Source: an uncultured Barnesiella sp.
Lineage (GTDB): Bacteria > Bacteroidota > Bacteroidia > Bacteroidales > Barnesiellaceae
Length of the DNA: 64,000 nt
Assembly (NCBI GenBank): GCA_944320015.1
Contig: CALUFO010000011.1
Span: forward strand, 1 to 64,000
Direction: 5' to 3'
Part shown: piece by piece, positions 19,417-28,968 of the stretch
Numbering within the stretch: position 1 is the first letter of the stretch
Layout: every line of letters starts with the position of its first letter
Position numbers and translations under genes: made by a program
The notes under the pieces: generated by a model
The model's input: only the letters and a program-made list of their open reading frames with translations
Database searches by the model: none
Told to the model about the DNA's origin: nothing

Positions 19417-22400
19417 TTAGAATGTAATATTAATACCGAATGAATAACTTCTCATGAAGGCATACTCTTTACCTGAGTTGACTCCGGTGGAGTTGACCAT
19501 ATTGTCGACGATGTCGGGGGTCATGAAGGGAGGTAGCCCGGTTTTTTCCCACAGGTTCAACCCACTGGCGTATAACCTTATTTGTTCGAGGCGGAGTTTC
19601 TCGGTCCACTTTTGCGGAAGAGTATAGCTCACAGTCACGTCTTTGAGGCGGATATAGGCTGCGTTTTGGAGATATTTGGTTTGAATTTGTTTGCTGTGGT
19701 TGAGCGACGAAGGTCGGGGAAAATAGGCGTCGGTGTTTGTGTAACTCCATGTGTTGTCGATATGATATTGGAAAATATTGGAGTTGTAGATGCCCCGGGA
19801 GAATCCCCACAGTTGGTCGCTGTCGGTCCAAAGGTCGCGCTTGCCTACACCCTCGAACATGACGCGCACGTCGAAGTTGTGCCAGCTGATTCCGCCTTGA
19901 AAGTTGAACCGGTAGCGAGGGGTGCTGTTTCCGATGACCTTGATGTCGCCGTGGTCGTCGAGGGTAAGGTTCCCTTTGTCGATGACGCCGTCGCCGTTGA
20001 GGTCCTTATAGCGTATGTCGCCGGGTTTCCAATTGGCATAAATAAACTTTTGGACATAGTTCATTTCGGAGGCTTCGTATTCGTCTTCGATGAAACCGTC
20101 GGTGACATATCCCCAGATTTCGCCCAGTTTTTGTCCTTCGTAGTACATACCGCTCGCCAGCGAACCGGTGGGGTTGTCATACTTGGTGATTTCGGCCTGA
20201 TAGTCTGAGAGCCCGACGGAGAAATGGTAGCCGAATGGGCTTCCCAAGACATTGGGAATCTGGTCGCGCCAACTTATTTCGAGCTCCCACCCGGTGGTGC
20301 GCATGTCGGCGATATTTTCTTTACCGCCGCTCGCACCCAGCACTGCGGGGTATGTGCGTGACCGAACCATGCCGTTGACGTCGCGCACATAGAAATCGAA
20401 TGTCCCGGACAATCGGTTCTTGAACAAGTTCCAGTCGAGACCGATGTTTTTGGAGAGCACTTTCTCCCATGTGATGTTGGAACTTGCGAGCGTGGGCTGG
20501 TTGAGTCCGGTGATGATAGCGCCGTTCATGACATAGTTGAGAACCGAGGAGGTAAGGTAGCTGTAATGCTGGTAATACCCGTCGGTGACTTGGTTGCCCA
20601 ACGAGCCGATAGAGGCGCGTATCTTGAGGTTGTCGAGCCACTCGGCAGACTCCATGAAACTTTCTTCGGAGATTCTCCAACCGATCGACGCGGAAGGGAA
20701 GAAGCCCCATTTGTGTCCGGCGGCGTATTTGGAAGAGCCGTCGTACCGGCCGTTGATTTCAAGCAGATACCTCGACTTGTAGTCATAGTTTGCCCGGAAG
20801 AAAATGCCTTGCACGGCCCAACTTTTATTGGTCTCGACGGTAGAGCGAAATGTCTCGGCCATACCGGCGATGGGGAGTTCGTTGTCGAAGAGGTCGGAGA
20901 CAACGACTTGGCTGGTCTCATAGGTTTTTTTCTCTTGGTTGTAGCCGACCATGATTTGGAAGTTGTGGTCGCGGGCGAATGTCTTTTGGTATTCGGCCCA
21001 GATATTGAATACGAGGTAGTTTTCGTGTTGTTTGTCGTTGGTCACTCCATTGGGCGTGATATTCTCTTCCTGTATCAATCCACCCTCGCGGTCGGGCATG
21101 GTTTGATAGATGGTCTTCTTATGAGCCTTTTGAAAGTTGTAGTATTGGTTTTGGGTGAAGTCACCTTTGATCGAGAAGCCTTTGAACGGTTTCAAGGTGA
21201 ATCGCGCGCCGTACCAGAAGTCTTGTGTCTTGTCGGTTTTTCTTCCGGCGTTGGCCATTTTCCCGATGACGCTCTCGATACCTTTGCGCACCGTGATTCC
21301 GGCGAAGTCGCCATTGGGGAGGAACACCGGCATGGTAGGGAACATGCGGTAGACGTCGTAGTACCACGACCCGCCGTCGCCGCTATCCCGGAACGGCTCG
21401 TCGCTCCTCATGTCGTTGTACTTGAAGTTCACGCCGAAATCGAGCCATTTGGTAATCTCGGTGTTGTAGTTGAAGGTGGCGTTGAGCCGGGAATAGGAGT
21501 CGTTGCCATACCGGAAGATACCGGATTGGTCTTTGTATCCGAGAGAGGCATAGTAGTTGTTGCGCTCGTTCCCGCCGGAGATGCTGACATTGTGCTGTTG
21601 CATGAAAGCGGCCTGTCGGTAGAATTCTTTCAACCAGTCGGTGTTCGAGACATATAGCCAACCGGGATTGGAAGGCGTGTTACGGGAGTCTTGTATGCCC
21701 TCGGTGTCGACCATCACTCCGGGGTTGTTGGCGGGGTCGGCGATGTGGGCATCCAAAAGTTCGAGAAACCGGTCGCTGAAATAGTAGTCCCCGGGAGTGT
21801 CATAGTCCATCATTTGGTTGACGGCACGCGCCCACACATCGGCCGAGGGCATGTCGGGCAGTCTGGCCGGGGTGTTCCACGAGAAGTTGTTGTTGTAGTT
21901 GATTCTCACACCTTTGTCGTTACTCCCTTTTTTGGTGGTGATGAGAATGACGCCGAAGGCTCCGCGCGGGCCATATACGGCGGCGGTAGAAGCATCTTTT
22001 AATACAGAGATGTTGTCGATGTCTTGCGGGTTGATGAGGGACAAATCGGAGATTTCCACGCCATCGACCAAGATGAGCGCGCTCCCGCCGTTCAAGGAGG
22101 TGTTACCACGAATGTTGTAACTGGCCGGCTGGTTGGGTTGCCCGCTGTTGAAGGTGATGTTCAAGTTGGGAATGACACCTTGCAGACCTTGTGCCACATT
22201 GGCGATAGGGCGGTCGTTGAGAATGTCGCCCGAGACGGAAGCCACGGCGCCGGTCATGTTGAGTTTCTTTTGTGTGCCGTATCCCACGACTACTACTTCA
22301 TTGAGGGAAGAGGGCGTTTCTTTCAAAGTTATGTCGATAAAGGTCTTCGAGGGAGAGACGACTTGCCTTTGGGTCTCGAATCCCACATAGGAGACGGCCA

Positions 22401-22944
22401 GTTCGGCTTGTCGCCCACTCTCTACTTCGAGGAGAAATTTTCCGTCGATGTCCGATACGGTTCTCGTGTCGCTCCCGATTACACTGATGTTCACACCGGG
22501 CAGCGGCTCGCTCGATGCGTCGACTACCCGGCCGGTGACCATGTATCCGGCCGGAGTCTCTTCTTGCTCGGTGTTGACCGGGTTGGCGACGGCTTTTTTG
22601 GAAACGATGATTTGCCGTCCTTTCACATTGTAGGTCAGGTTATGAGGGGAGAGCACTCGATTCAAAACGCTGAAAACCAGCTCGTTGTTGGCCTTGACGC
22701 TGATTTTCACATTGGGGTCTATGGCACTTTTATTGAAAAAGAAGATATACCCGCTCTCTTTTTCGACCGTGTTGAAAAATGTGATTAACGAAACGTTCGA
22801 TAAATCTAAAGAAAGATTCTTTTGTGGCTGGCTCGCTATTGATTCGGCAGGAATAAAGCAGATAAAAAAACAAAATAAAAGTGTTTTTTTAAGAATGGAT
22901 GTTAATGAACTGCCGGTTTTTCTTAACCGCAAATTTAATTTCAT
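19417..22944 (-). CDS. SusC/RagA TonB-dependent transporter with signalling (STN) domain
   Basis: 1175 residues. Order: signal peptide; secretin/TonB short N-terminal (STN) domain at about 45-120 (LSLDLSNVSLITFFNTVEKE to GRQIIVSKK); carboxypeptidase-regulatory-like domain about 133-215 (VTGRVVDASSEPLPGVNISV); TonB box and plug (LNEVVVVGYGTQKKLN, PSYNIRGNTSLNGGSALILVDGVE); then the 22-strand barrel ending FMRSYSFGINITF. The STN domain is the part that contacts a FecR anti-sigma factor, which fits the fecR and ECF sigma genes just upstream. Imports a ligand with SusD, powered by TonB. The family is clear; the ligand is unknown. Confidence 0.95.
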   Translation of the reverse strand: MKLNLRLRKTGSSLTSILKKTLLFCFFICFIPAESIASQPQKNLSLDLSNVSLITFFNTVEKESGYIFFFNKSAIDPNVKISVKANNELVFSVLNRVLSPHNLTYNVKGRQIIVSKKAVANPVNTEQEETPAGYMVTGRVVDASSEPLPGVNISVIGSDTRTVSDIDGKFLLEVESGRQAELAVSYVGFETQRQVVSPSKTFIDITLKETPSSLNEVVVVGYGTQKKLNMTGAVASVSGDILNDRPIANVAQGLQGVIPNLNITFNSGQPNQPASYNIRGNTSLNGGSALILVDGVEISDLSLINPQDIDNISVLKDASTAAVYGPRGAFGVILITTKKGSNDKGVRINYNNNFSWNTPARLPDMPSADVWARAVNQMMDYDTPGDYYFSDRFLELLDAHIADPANNPGVMVDTEGIQDSRNTPSNPGWLYVSNTDWLKEFYRQAAFMQQHNVSISGGNERNNYYASLGYKDQSGIFRYGNDSYSRLNATFNYNTEITKWLDFGVNFKYNDMRSDEPFRDSGDGGSWYYDVYRMFPTMPVFLPNGDFAGITVRKGIESVIGKMANAGRKTDKTQDFWYGARFTLKPFKGFSIKGDFTQNQYYNFQKAHKKTIYQTMPDREGGLIQEENITPNGVTNDKQHENYLVFNIWAEYQKTFARDHNFQIMVGYNQEKKTYETSQVVVSDLFDNELPIAGMAETFRSTVETNKSWAVQGIFFRANYDYKSRYLLEINGRYDGSSKYAAGHKWGFFPSASIGWRISEESFMESAEWLDNLKIRASIGSLGNQVTDGYYQHYSYLTSSVLNYVMNGAIITGLNQPTLASSNITWEKVLSKNIGLDWNLFKNRLSGTFDFYVRDVNGMVRSRTYPAVLGASGGKENIADMRTTGWELEISWRDQIPNVLGSPFGYHFSVGLSDYQAEITKYDNPTGSLASGMYYEGQKLGEIWGYVTDGFIEDEYEASEMNYVQKFIYANWKPGDIRYKDLNGDGVIDKGNLTLDDHGDIKVIGNSTPRYRFNFQGGISWHNFDVRVMFEGVGKRDLWTDSDQLWGFSRGIYNSNIFQYHIDNTWSYTNTDAYFPRPSSLNHSKQIQTKYLQNAAYIRLKDVTVSYTLPQKWTEKLRLEQIRLYASGLNLWEKTGLPPFMTPDIVDNMVNSTGVNSGKEYAFMRSYSFGINITF

Positions 22945-22995
22945 ATATTTGTTGACTTAAAATTAGTGAATGACTTAGAGGTTTTTACTAATTGC

Positions 22996-23028
22996 TACCG
23001 GATAGTATCTCGCACATATTATCCGGTA
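22996..23028. other. Inverted repeat in the fecR-susC gap
   Basis: TACCGGATA and TATCCGGTA are exact 9-base arms separated by 15 bases; the plus-strand side runs into T-rich sequence. It lies in the 180-base gap between fecR and susC. It could be a transcript hairpin or a regulator site. On the minus strand, the direction of the operon, no T run follows the stem. Confidence 0.4.
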
Positions 23029-23124
23029 TTTTTGTTTTTCATGTGTTTATTGTTTTCATAGGCGTCGATGTGTGTTTTATAGTTAGTATTTGAGTTTGTT
23101 TTTGTGATAAAGGTTATTGATTTG

Positions 23125-24300
23125 TCAAGGTAATACGATGATTTTGTTCCCTTCGCGGCGGTATGATAGCTCCACGGTGTGTGAGATGGATTCGAGAACC
23201 TCGTCGATCGACATGTTGAGGTCCATATTTCCATAGCAAACTTCGTTGTCCAGCGACTCGATACCCTCGATAGGAATGTTGTAGTAGCGCGAAAGCGTTC
23301 GCAATATATCGTGCAGTTTCATGTCGTTGAAATTGATGATGTCGTCTTTCCAACAGATGTATGGAGTTACATCGACATTTTTCACGTCCACGAGGCCGCT
23401 CTCATAAGCGAGCCTTTGGTTGGGCGACAGTTTGGTACTGTTCTTCCCGGCGACGACTTCGACACTACCTTTTACCAAAGTGACAGACGATTGAGCGTCG
23501 TTGTGGTAGTCCGATACGTTGAATTTCGTGCCCAATACTTTAACCTCTATCCGGTTTGTTTTTACGATAAACGGGTGCGAGGTGTCCCGGCGCACGTCCA
23601 AGTAAATTTCGCCGTCGACATAGAGGTGCCGTTTTTCCTCGAAATCCGATTGGTAAATCACGCGTGAGCCCGAGTTGATCCATAAGGCCGACCCGTCGGG
23701 CAAGGTCATGTGCGACCGCTTGCCATAGGGGACAACGATTTGGCTGTTTGTTATTTTTTCGCTCTCTTTAAGGTTGGCCACTTGCACGTCGTCCACCATG
23801 ATGACTCCTCCTTTTTCGATAGATATGTTGGCCATATTCTTATCGACATGGATAGATTGTTGCTTGTCGATAATGATTTGAATGTTGCTGTTCATATCGA
23901 TCGAGTCGGTGAGGAGCGCCAGGCAATCTTCCGAGGTCGATACCGTATGTTCTTGGGAGAGGAACCAGAGTGCCGAAAGGGAGAGTATGGCCAAGATACA
24001 AGCCGCCGACCAATATACCGGGATAAACCGGTGGCGTTTTCTCTTTTTCCCCACTTGCTCGTAGATGTTCTGGAGCAGATTGTCTTTGTAGGAACGGATA
24101 AAGATATTTTTATCGGGGTCGATGGCCGTGTTGCGGATAAAAGAGATGGCCAAGTCTATTTTTTCGCTTTCTCCCGGATATTTCGCTTTGTAGGCATTCA
24201 GGTCGAAGTTGCTTGAGCGAGAGCCATATTTCGCATACAAAAAAAGCTCATCGTCGAAGATGAATTTTTCTATGTCTTCAAAATTATAGCTTTTGTTCAT
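23125..24300 (-). CDS. FecR-family anti-sigma factor
   Basis: 391 residues. The cytoplasmic N-terminus (about 1-88) should bind the sigma factor; one membrane helix at about 92-112 (FIPVYWSAACILAILSLSALWFLS region); periplasmic FecR domain (VPYGKRSHMTLPDGSALWINSGS, YVDGEIYLDVRRDTSHPFIVKT, VLGTKFNVSDY, VTLVKGSVEVV) and a C-terminal DUF4974-type segment (FNDMKLHDILRTLSRYYNI ... EVLESISHTVELSYRREG). Receives the signal from the STN domain of the SusC protein and releases the ECF sigma factor. It lies between the sigma gene and susC. Confidence 0.93.
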   Translation of the reverse strand: MNKSYNFEDIEKFIFDDELFLYAKYGSRSSNFDLNAYKAKYPGESEKIDLAISFIRNTAIDPDKNIFIRSYKDNLLQNIYEQVGKKRKRHRFIPVYWSAACILAILSLSALWFLSQEHTVSTSEDCLALLTDSIDMNSNIQIIIDKQQSIHVDKNMANISIEKGGVIMVDDVQVANLKESEKITNSQIVVPYGKRSHMTLPDGSALWINSGSRVIYQSDFEEKRHLYVDGEIYLDVRRDTSHPFIVKTNRIEVKVLGTKFNVSDYHNDAQSSVTLVKGSVEVVAGKNSTKLSPNQRLAYESGLVDVKNVDVTPYICWKDDIINFNDMKLHDILRTLSRYYNIPIEGIESLDNEVCYGNMDLNMSIDEVLESISHTVELSYRREGNKIIVLP

Positions 24301-24440
24301 TTCCTTTCTCCTTTTGCCTATTCATAGGGGTTCTATATAAGAGACAAAGCAGAGCCCTGTTTTATACTCACAGGGTAATGATTTTTTAAAAAAAAAGATA
24401 TGGCGCTTGATTCTCCGGAGGAGAGTGGGCTCCCGAAATA

Positions 24441-25010
24441 CTAAATGAAAAAGACGATAGAGGCGTTCGAGATGTTGTCGCGCAGTTTTTGAAGGCTGCG
24501 CGAGATGAGGTTGCGTGCCGATTGGGTATTAATGTCCATGATTTGCGAAATATCATCGATCGACATGTCGTGGACAAATCGTAGGTAGATGATTTCTTTC
24601 TGCCTTTCGGTCAATGAATCCATGATTTTTTTCACCTCGTCGGTCATCGAGTATTCCCCTTTGGTGAAAAGAGACTCTTCGATGGTGTAGTTGAGGGTAA
24701 ATTCGAGACTTTCGAGATCGAGGGTTGTGCTTCGGGAGTCCCGGAGCAGTTGGTTGAAAATGGAGTTTTTAATGGCTCGGAATAGAAAAGCTCTCAATCG
24801 AGAGGAATCGTTGAGGGTAAAACTTTTTTGATATAGTTTGATAAATATGTCTTGAATGGCGTCTTCTACGATTTCTTTATTGCCGCACAATCTCCAACCG
24901 TAGTGCATCAGGTCGTCGAATAGCAAGTCGTAGAGTTTGGTGAATGCTTTGTCGTTCCCGCGCAAGAATTGGAAATAGAGTTGTTGTATATGTTTTTCTT
25001 TAACAGACAT
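24441..25010 (-). CDS. ECF-family RNA polymerase sigma factor (sigma-70, Bacteroidetes FecI-like)
   Basis: 189 residues. Region 2 (ARTH-like core FTKLYDLLFDDLMHYGWRLCGNKEIVEDAIQDIFIKLYQ) and region 4 (MDSLTERQKEIIYLRFVHDMSIDDISQIMDINTQSARNLISRSLQKLR, seen as adjacent blocks) are both present. Together with FecR and the STN-domain SusC it forms a cell-surface signalling set that turns on the locus downstream. A 140-base gap separates it from fecR. The C-terminus ends in a short hydrophobic tail (ASIVFFI). Confidence 0.92.
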   Translation of the reverse strand: MSVKEKHIQQLYFQFLRGNDKAFTKLYDLLFDDLMHYGWRLCGNKEIVEDAIQDIFIKLYQKSFTLNDSSRLRAFLFRAIKNSIFNQLLRDSRSTTLDLESLEFTLNYTIEESLFTKGEYSMTDEVKKIMDSLTERQKEIIYLRFVHDMSIDDISQIMDINTQSARNLISRSLQKLRDNISNASIVFFI

Positions 25011-25185
25011 TTATAGATTTTGGTTTTATGCGGGGGAATGGTAATGATTTGAATATAAGTAGATCTTAAAAATCAAAAAACTGTTGAAAGGTACGAAATA
25101 AATCGGGAGCTTCTTCTTTTATTTTGATTTTTTTAATATATAGAAGCGCAGAAAACTTCGCACCTCATACTTATTAATAATTCAT

Positions 25186-25238
25186 AAAAAAGAAAGGGCC
25201 GTCTCATGTTTTTGGTATTGAGGCAGCCCTTTCTTTTT
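25186..25238 (-). terminator. Intrinsic terminator of the T9SS operon
   Basis: Long stem (AAAAAAGAAAGGGC ... GCCCTTTCTTTTT plus further imperfect pairing) with a T run on the minus-strand side, starting 20 bases after the gldN stop. Confidence 0.8.
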
Positions 25239-25257
25239 ATGAGTCGAGCGCGTTGGC

Positions 25258-26343
25258 TTAGCGGGTTCGTCGAACGGAGCGCACAGGAGCCGAGGTTGCT
25301 TTTTGTTGTTTCGGCTGTTTCTGTTTTTTTGCTTTTGCTTCTTTTTGTTTTTTTGCCCGTGCCGAGCGAGAAGTGCTTTTGCTCTTCTTTTGTTTGTCGC
25401 TGGCTACCTCTTCGCCGTTGGCTTGATCCTCTTTGGCCTCTTGTTCTTCTTTGGCCTTAGCCAACTCTTCGGGAGAGGGAACCCACAGATTTTCGTTGAA
25501 GTTTTCCAATTGGCGTTCGATACTGTCTTGGGCGTGTTTCCGGATAGAGTCGTTGGGGAACATTTGCATGAGCGACTGGTTGCGCAAGTTTTGGGTTTTA
25601 TAGATTTCCCCGTCGAACATTCTCATCTGGAAGTAGTCGTCGTAGTTGTATTGCGCGATGTTGTTTTCGTTGCTGGCCAAGATGTATTGGCGGGCGATAT
25701 AGGGGCGAATATCGTTGTATTTCACCCAAAACATGGGATATTTCACCGGTTCCCCGCCGAAATCGCCGGTGCGGTGCAGTACAGGGCAGATGGCTTCTAC
25801 CGAGGCTTTTACCTGTGAACTGCGGCGGTCGAATATCCATTTTTCCAAGATGTAGTACGAGAGGACTTCATTGGAGGGGATATCGCTCTCTTCGAGGGTG
25901 AATCGGGGATTCTTTTCGGAGAATCCTTTGGCTTGGGCATAAAGTATGTGGAAGCGGTCGAACATCTCTTGAACCTTGATGCGGTATTCGTCGGTGAATA
26001 TTTCGCGGCCGTCGAGGTATTCGTATGCGGGTATTTGGTTGTTTGCCAAGAGTTTCATGATGATTCTGAACAGGTTCTCTTGGGTCTCGGTCGACTCCTC
26101 GGGATAGTACAGCGGCATGTTTTTCTCTTTGGTCAAGTCTATTTGGCGATAGATCACTCTCATCCACGGAATATCGGCATCCGATGCGTCTTGTGTGTCG
26201 TAAAGCGATTGGGCTCTGACGCTGAGTTGGGTTTCGCCTTTTTTCTTGTCGTCCGATTCGCTTTTCTTGATGACTTGCGCATGGCTGTCTATTGCCGAAA
26301 GGAGCAGGCAGATAGAGAGTCCGTATTTTATCAAAGTATTCAT
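25258..26343 (-). CDS. gldN: T9SS periplasmic ring protein GldN/PorN
   Basis: 361 residues with signal peptide (MNTLIKYGLSICLLLSAIDSHA). Conserved GldN core: DIPWMRVIYRQIDLTKEKNMPLYYP, EYLDGREIFTDEYRIKVQEMFDRF, YYILEKWIFDRRSSQ, PVLHRTGDFGGEPVKYPMFWVKYNDIRPYIARQ. GldN/PorN pairs with GldK on the periplasmic face of the outer membrane in the type IX secretion system. The last roughly 60 residues are low complexity and strongly basic (Lys, Arg, Gln, Ala, Ser), unlike the folded core. Start chosen at the signal peptide, 31 bases after the gldM stop. Confidence 0.93.
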   Translation of the reverse strand: MNTLIKYGLSICLLLSAIDSHAQVIKKSESDDKKKGETQLSVRAQSLYDTQDASDADIPWMRVIYRQIDLTKEKNMPLYYPEESTETQENLFRIIMKLLANNQIPAYEYLDGREIFTDEYRIKVQEMFDRFHILYAQAKGFSEKNPRFTLEESDIPSNEVLSYYILEKWIFDRRSSQVKASVEAICPVLHRTGDFGGEPVKYPMFWVKYNDIRPYIARQYILASNENNIAQYNYDDYFQMRMFDGEIYKTQNLRNQSLMQMFPNDSIRKHAQDSIERQLENFNENLWVPSPEELAKAKEEQEAKEDQANGEEVASDKQKKSKSTSRSARAKKQKEAKAKKQKQPKQQKATSAPVRSVRRTR

Positions 26344-26374
26344 ATTCGCTGAATTATATGTCATATTATTAGCC

Positions 26375-27946
26375 TTAGTTTACAATTACTTCGATGGGCG
26401 AGAGGTCTCGTTCTATGCCGTCGGGGCCGATGGCTCTCACTCTCGATATGTAGAACCGTTTTCCTCTCGAAAGCCTGCGGAACGAGTCTTTTTGGCGTTG
26501 GGAGAAGTTGGCTCCGTCCGAGACTTCGGGAATAGCGTTACCCATAGAGTCGAAGAATACGGTTTCGAACCGCAATACCCGATAGGTCACATTCAACAAG
26601 TCGTCGTCGATGGCGGCTTGGATACCGGGTGCGGCGAGGAGGCGGGTTTTGGGGAATGGTTTCCCACCCTTGTATTTTTGTTCGTATCCGTTTGCGTCTT
26701 TATAGGCGATAAAGGGCATGGGGTCGGGGAGCTGGCGCACCCTGAAACTGGTGTTGGCCACAGTTTGCGCGCGCCCGTCCATTGTCGCTGTTACGGTTAT
26801 TACCGCGTCTTGTCCCACTTTTGATGGCTTGGCAATCCAGTTGTCGCCTTGCCGAGTGAGCGTCCCGTTGGTCATTGTGGCTTGAATGGCGTGGTTGGGA
26901 ATGCCCGGCACCGATATGCTGATAGGGTTGCCTATGCCGGCGTAAAGCACATTCATCAAGGTGGCCGATATGGTCGCGCTCGGCTCGACAACGGTATAGG
27001 ACGATGAGAAGTCGTGACGGGTCATCGTGCCGTCGCCCCGCGGGACTTCGAGGTATCCTTCGAAATCGAATATTCCGGTACTGCCGCAGAACACCTCGTA
27101 CAGGCCCTTGCTCTCCTCGGGAAGTTGTTTCCCGTTGACGAATATGTTGGGGCGTTGGGTGGTGTCGATGGCGGCCAAAACGATATTGGCGCTATACTTC
27201 CCGCCTCGCATGATGTTCTTGGAGTTGGGTATGACGAACGCATTGAGTTGGTTGACACGCACATCGCCTTCGTCGATGTTGTTGATAAGGGTATGTAGCG
27301 CTTCGCTCTCGGCATACCGCACATCGCTCTGTATCTTGGTAAGTATCGTTACGGCGGCGATTACCGGCATGTTTTCAAACAGGGTTGTTTCCCACATGGC
27401 CGGGTTTTGTAAGCGGTTGCTTCCCGAGTGGATTTCGGTCGAGAGGTAGTTTTCGATGGCGGCTCGTTTGACCGAGTCGGTCATCAGGCTGCTGATGAGG
27501 CCGCGGTATTCGTCGATTTCTTTTCTCAGTCGTGAGCCTTGTTTTTGAGCCGGCGACAGCATGATGTACGATGCGGCTTCGAGGTCGTCTTGATGTTCGA
27601 TATTGTTCACGTCGCCGTCTTTCCCGTCGGCTTTTTTCACGATTACGTTTTTGAGGGAGTCGATATAATTGTAGAGGGAGGTGGTTTGTTTTCTCACTTC
27701 CAACGATTTTTTATACCACGGGCCTCCTTTTTCGGGGTTTTGGCTGTTGAAATCGGCCAGTTTTTGATAGAGGGCGGCGTTTTGCAGCGAAGCATTCGAG
27801 GTGGACCTTTCCAATCCGTCTTCAACTTGTCGGAATCCGTTGAGCACGTCGGACGACACGTTGAGGGCAAGCATGGCGGTGAGGACGATATACATGAGGT
27901 TTATCATCTTCTGCCGGGGTGAAAGTCTGTTGTTGTTCGATGCCAT
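26375..27946 (-). CDS. gldM: T9SS motor protein GldM/PorM
   Basis: 523 residues. A short cytoplasmic N-terminus and one membrane helix (MINLMYIVLTAMLALNVSSD, about 14-33), then a long periplasmic part with helical and Ig-like domains, ending SPIEVIVN. With GldL it forms the proton-driven rotary motor that energises type IX secretion. Separated from gldL by 3 bases and from gldN by 31 bases. Confidence 0.95.
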   Translation of the reverse strand: MASNNNRLSPRQKMINLMYIVLTAMLALNVSSDVLNGFRQVEDGLERSTSNASLQNAALYQKLADFNSQNPEKGGPWYKKSLEVRKQTTSLYNYIDSLKNVIVKKADGKDGDVNNIEHQDDLEAASYIMLSPAQKQGSRLRKEIDEYRGLISSLMTDSVKRAAIENYLSTEIHSGSNRLQNPAMWETTLFENMPVIAAVTILTKIQSDVRYAESEALHTLINNIDEGDVRVNQLNAFVIPNSKNIMRGGKYSANIVLAAIDTTQRPNIFVNGKQLPEESKGLYEVFCGSTGIFDFEGYLEVPRGDGTMTRHDFSSSYTVVEPSATISATLMNVLYAGIGNPISISVPGIPNHAIQATMTNGTLTRQGDNWIAKPSKVGQDAVITVTATMDGRAQTVANTSFRVRQLPDPMPFIAYKDANGYEQKYKGGKPFPKTRLLAAPGIQAAIDDDLLNVTYRVLRFETVFFDSMGNAIPEVSDGANFSQRQKDSFRRLSRGKRFYISRVRAIGPDGIERDLSPIEVIVN

Positions 27947-27949
27947 GTG

Positions 27950-28939
27950 TTATCTTTCTTCTGAGTCGTCTTTCGGTTTTTCGGGTGTTTCGGCGGGAGA
28001 GGCTCCCATAGGCCTGTACATGTTGATGGTCATTGCGGTGATCATCTTTTCGTACACCGAGTTGAGTTGTTGTATGTATTTGGTCATTTTCTCGGTCTCT
28101 TGGCAATAGCGCGAGCTGTCGGAGGCCGATTGCTCGTACATGTCGCGTATGTTTTTGAGTCCGCTGTTTACCCGGTCTATGTTGTCGAGTTGCGAACTGA
28201 TGCTCTTCAACTGTATTTCATAGATGGTATTGAGGCCGTTGATGTTGCGGTTGAGGGTCTCCATGCCGGCGACATAGCCTTGCGAGGTGCCGGTTATTCC
28301 GTCGGAGTTCTCGGTAATGTTGCGGTAGGATTGCAGCAGGGTGTTCGACACGGCTGTGAGGCTTTCGGTGGCGCCGCGCAATTGTTCCATTTGCTCGGCG
28401 ATACCCGAGAGTTGTGTGAGGTATTGCTGTGTGGCGTCGGTGAGCTCGGCCATGCGCGAGAGCTGGTCGGCAGCGGCCGACATTTTTTGGATACTCTCGG
28501 TGAGGCTTTGAGTGTCGGCCTCGCTCAGGTTGAGCCCTTCGGGTATTCCTACGGCGCGTTTGGCGTCGGCCGCCGAGACTTCGGGGTAGTTTCCTCCGCC
28601 GTTCCCGCCTTTACCGCTACCGCCTATGATGACGGTGCCTTTTCCGCCCGAGAAGTCGGGTCGTTCTTCGGGGTTTTTACTGTTCAGTACGGGAAATACT
28701 TCTTCCCAGTGGTAGGTCTTGGGCGGGGTGTCGAAGGCCGAGAGGATAAACATAAGTACCTCGGTACCCATACCGATGGAGAGCAGCAGGCTGCCGCCGG
28801 GGAGGTGCAGAATCTTGAACAAAGCGCCCCAGATAACGACAGCGGCGCCAATACTGTATGCGAAATTGAAAAAGCGTTGTCCTTTATCGCTCGATAAGAA
28901 CTTTTCAATGCGGTTTTTATATCTTTTGTATTTTCCCAT
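27950..28939 (-). CDS. gldL: T9SS inner-membrane motor protein GldL/PorL
   Basis: 329 residues. Two membrane helices near the N-terminus (FFNFAYSIGAAVVIWGALFK, about 23-42, and SLLLSIGMGTEVLMFILSAF, about 50-69), the second with Glu60 in the membrane, as expected for the proton-path glutamate of GldL. A Gly-rich linker (GGSGKGGNGGG) leads to a cytoplasmic coiled-coil-rich C-terminal region. Partner of GldM in the T9SS motor. The gene lies 29 bases after gldK. Confidence 0.95.
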   Translation of the reverse strand: MGKYKRYKNRIEKFLSSDKGQRFFNFAYSIGAAVVIWGALFKILHLPGGSLLLSIGMGTEVLMFILSAFDTPPKTYHWEEVFPVLNSKNPEERPDFSGGKGTVIIGGSGKGGNGGGNYPEVSAADAKRAVGIPEGLNLSEADTQSLTESIQKMSAAADQLSRMAELTDATQQYLTQLSGIAEQMEQLRGATESLTAVSNTLLQSYRNITENSDGITGTSQGYVAGMETLNRNINGLNTIYEIQLKSISSQLDNIDRVNSGLKNIRDMYEQSASDSSRYCQETEKMTKYIQQLNSVYEKMITAMTINMYRPMGASPAETPEKPKDDSEER

Positions 28940-28968
28940 GATTCTTGATAATTGGGTTTATTTTGAGA

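Noticed and set aside
20566..21657. Long plus-strand open frame (363 codons) inside the SusC gene
   Set aside because: It is antisense to a clear SusC protein, has no domain, signal peptide or promoter, and similar shadow frames lie opposite most genes here.
22996..23028. Invertible promoter (inverton)
   Set aside because: Arms of 9 bases with 15 bases between are too close to flip a promoter, and no recombinase gene is nearby.
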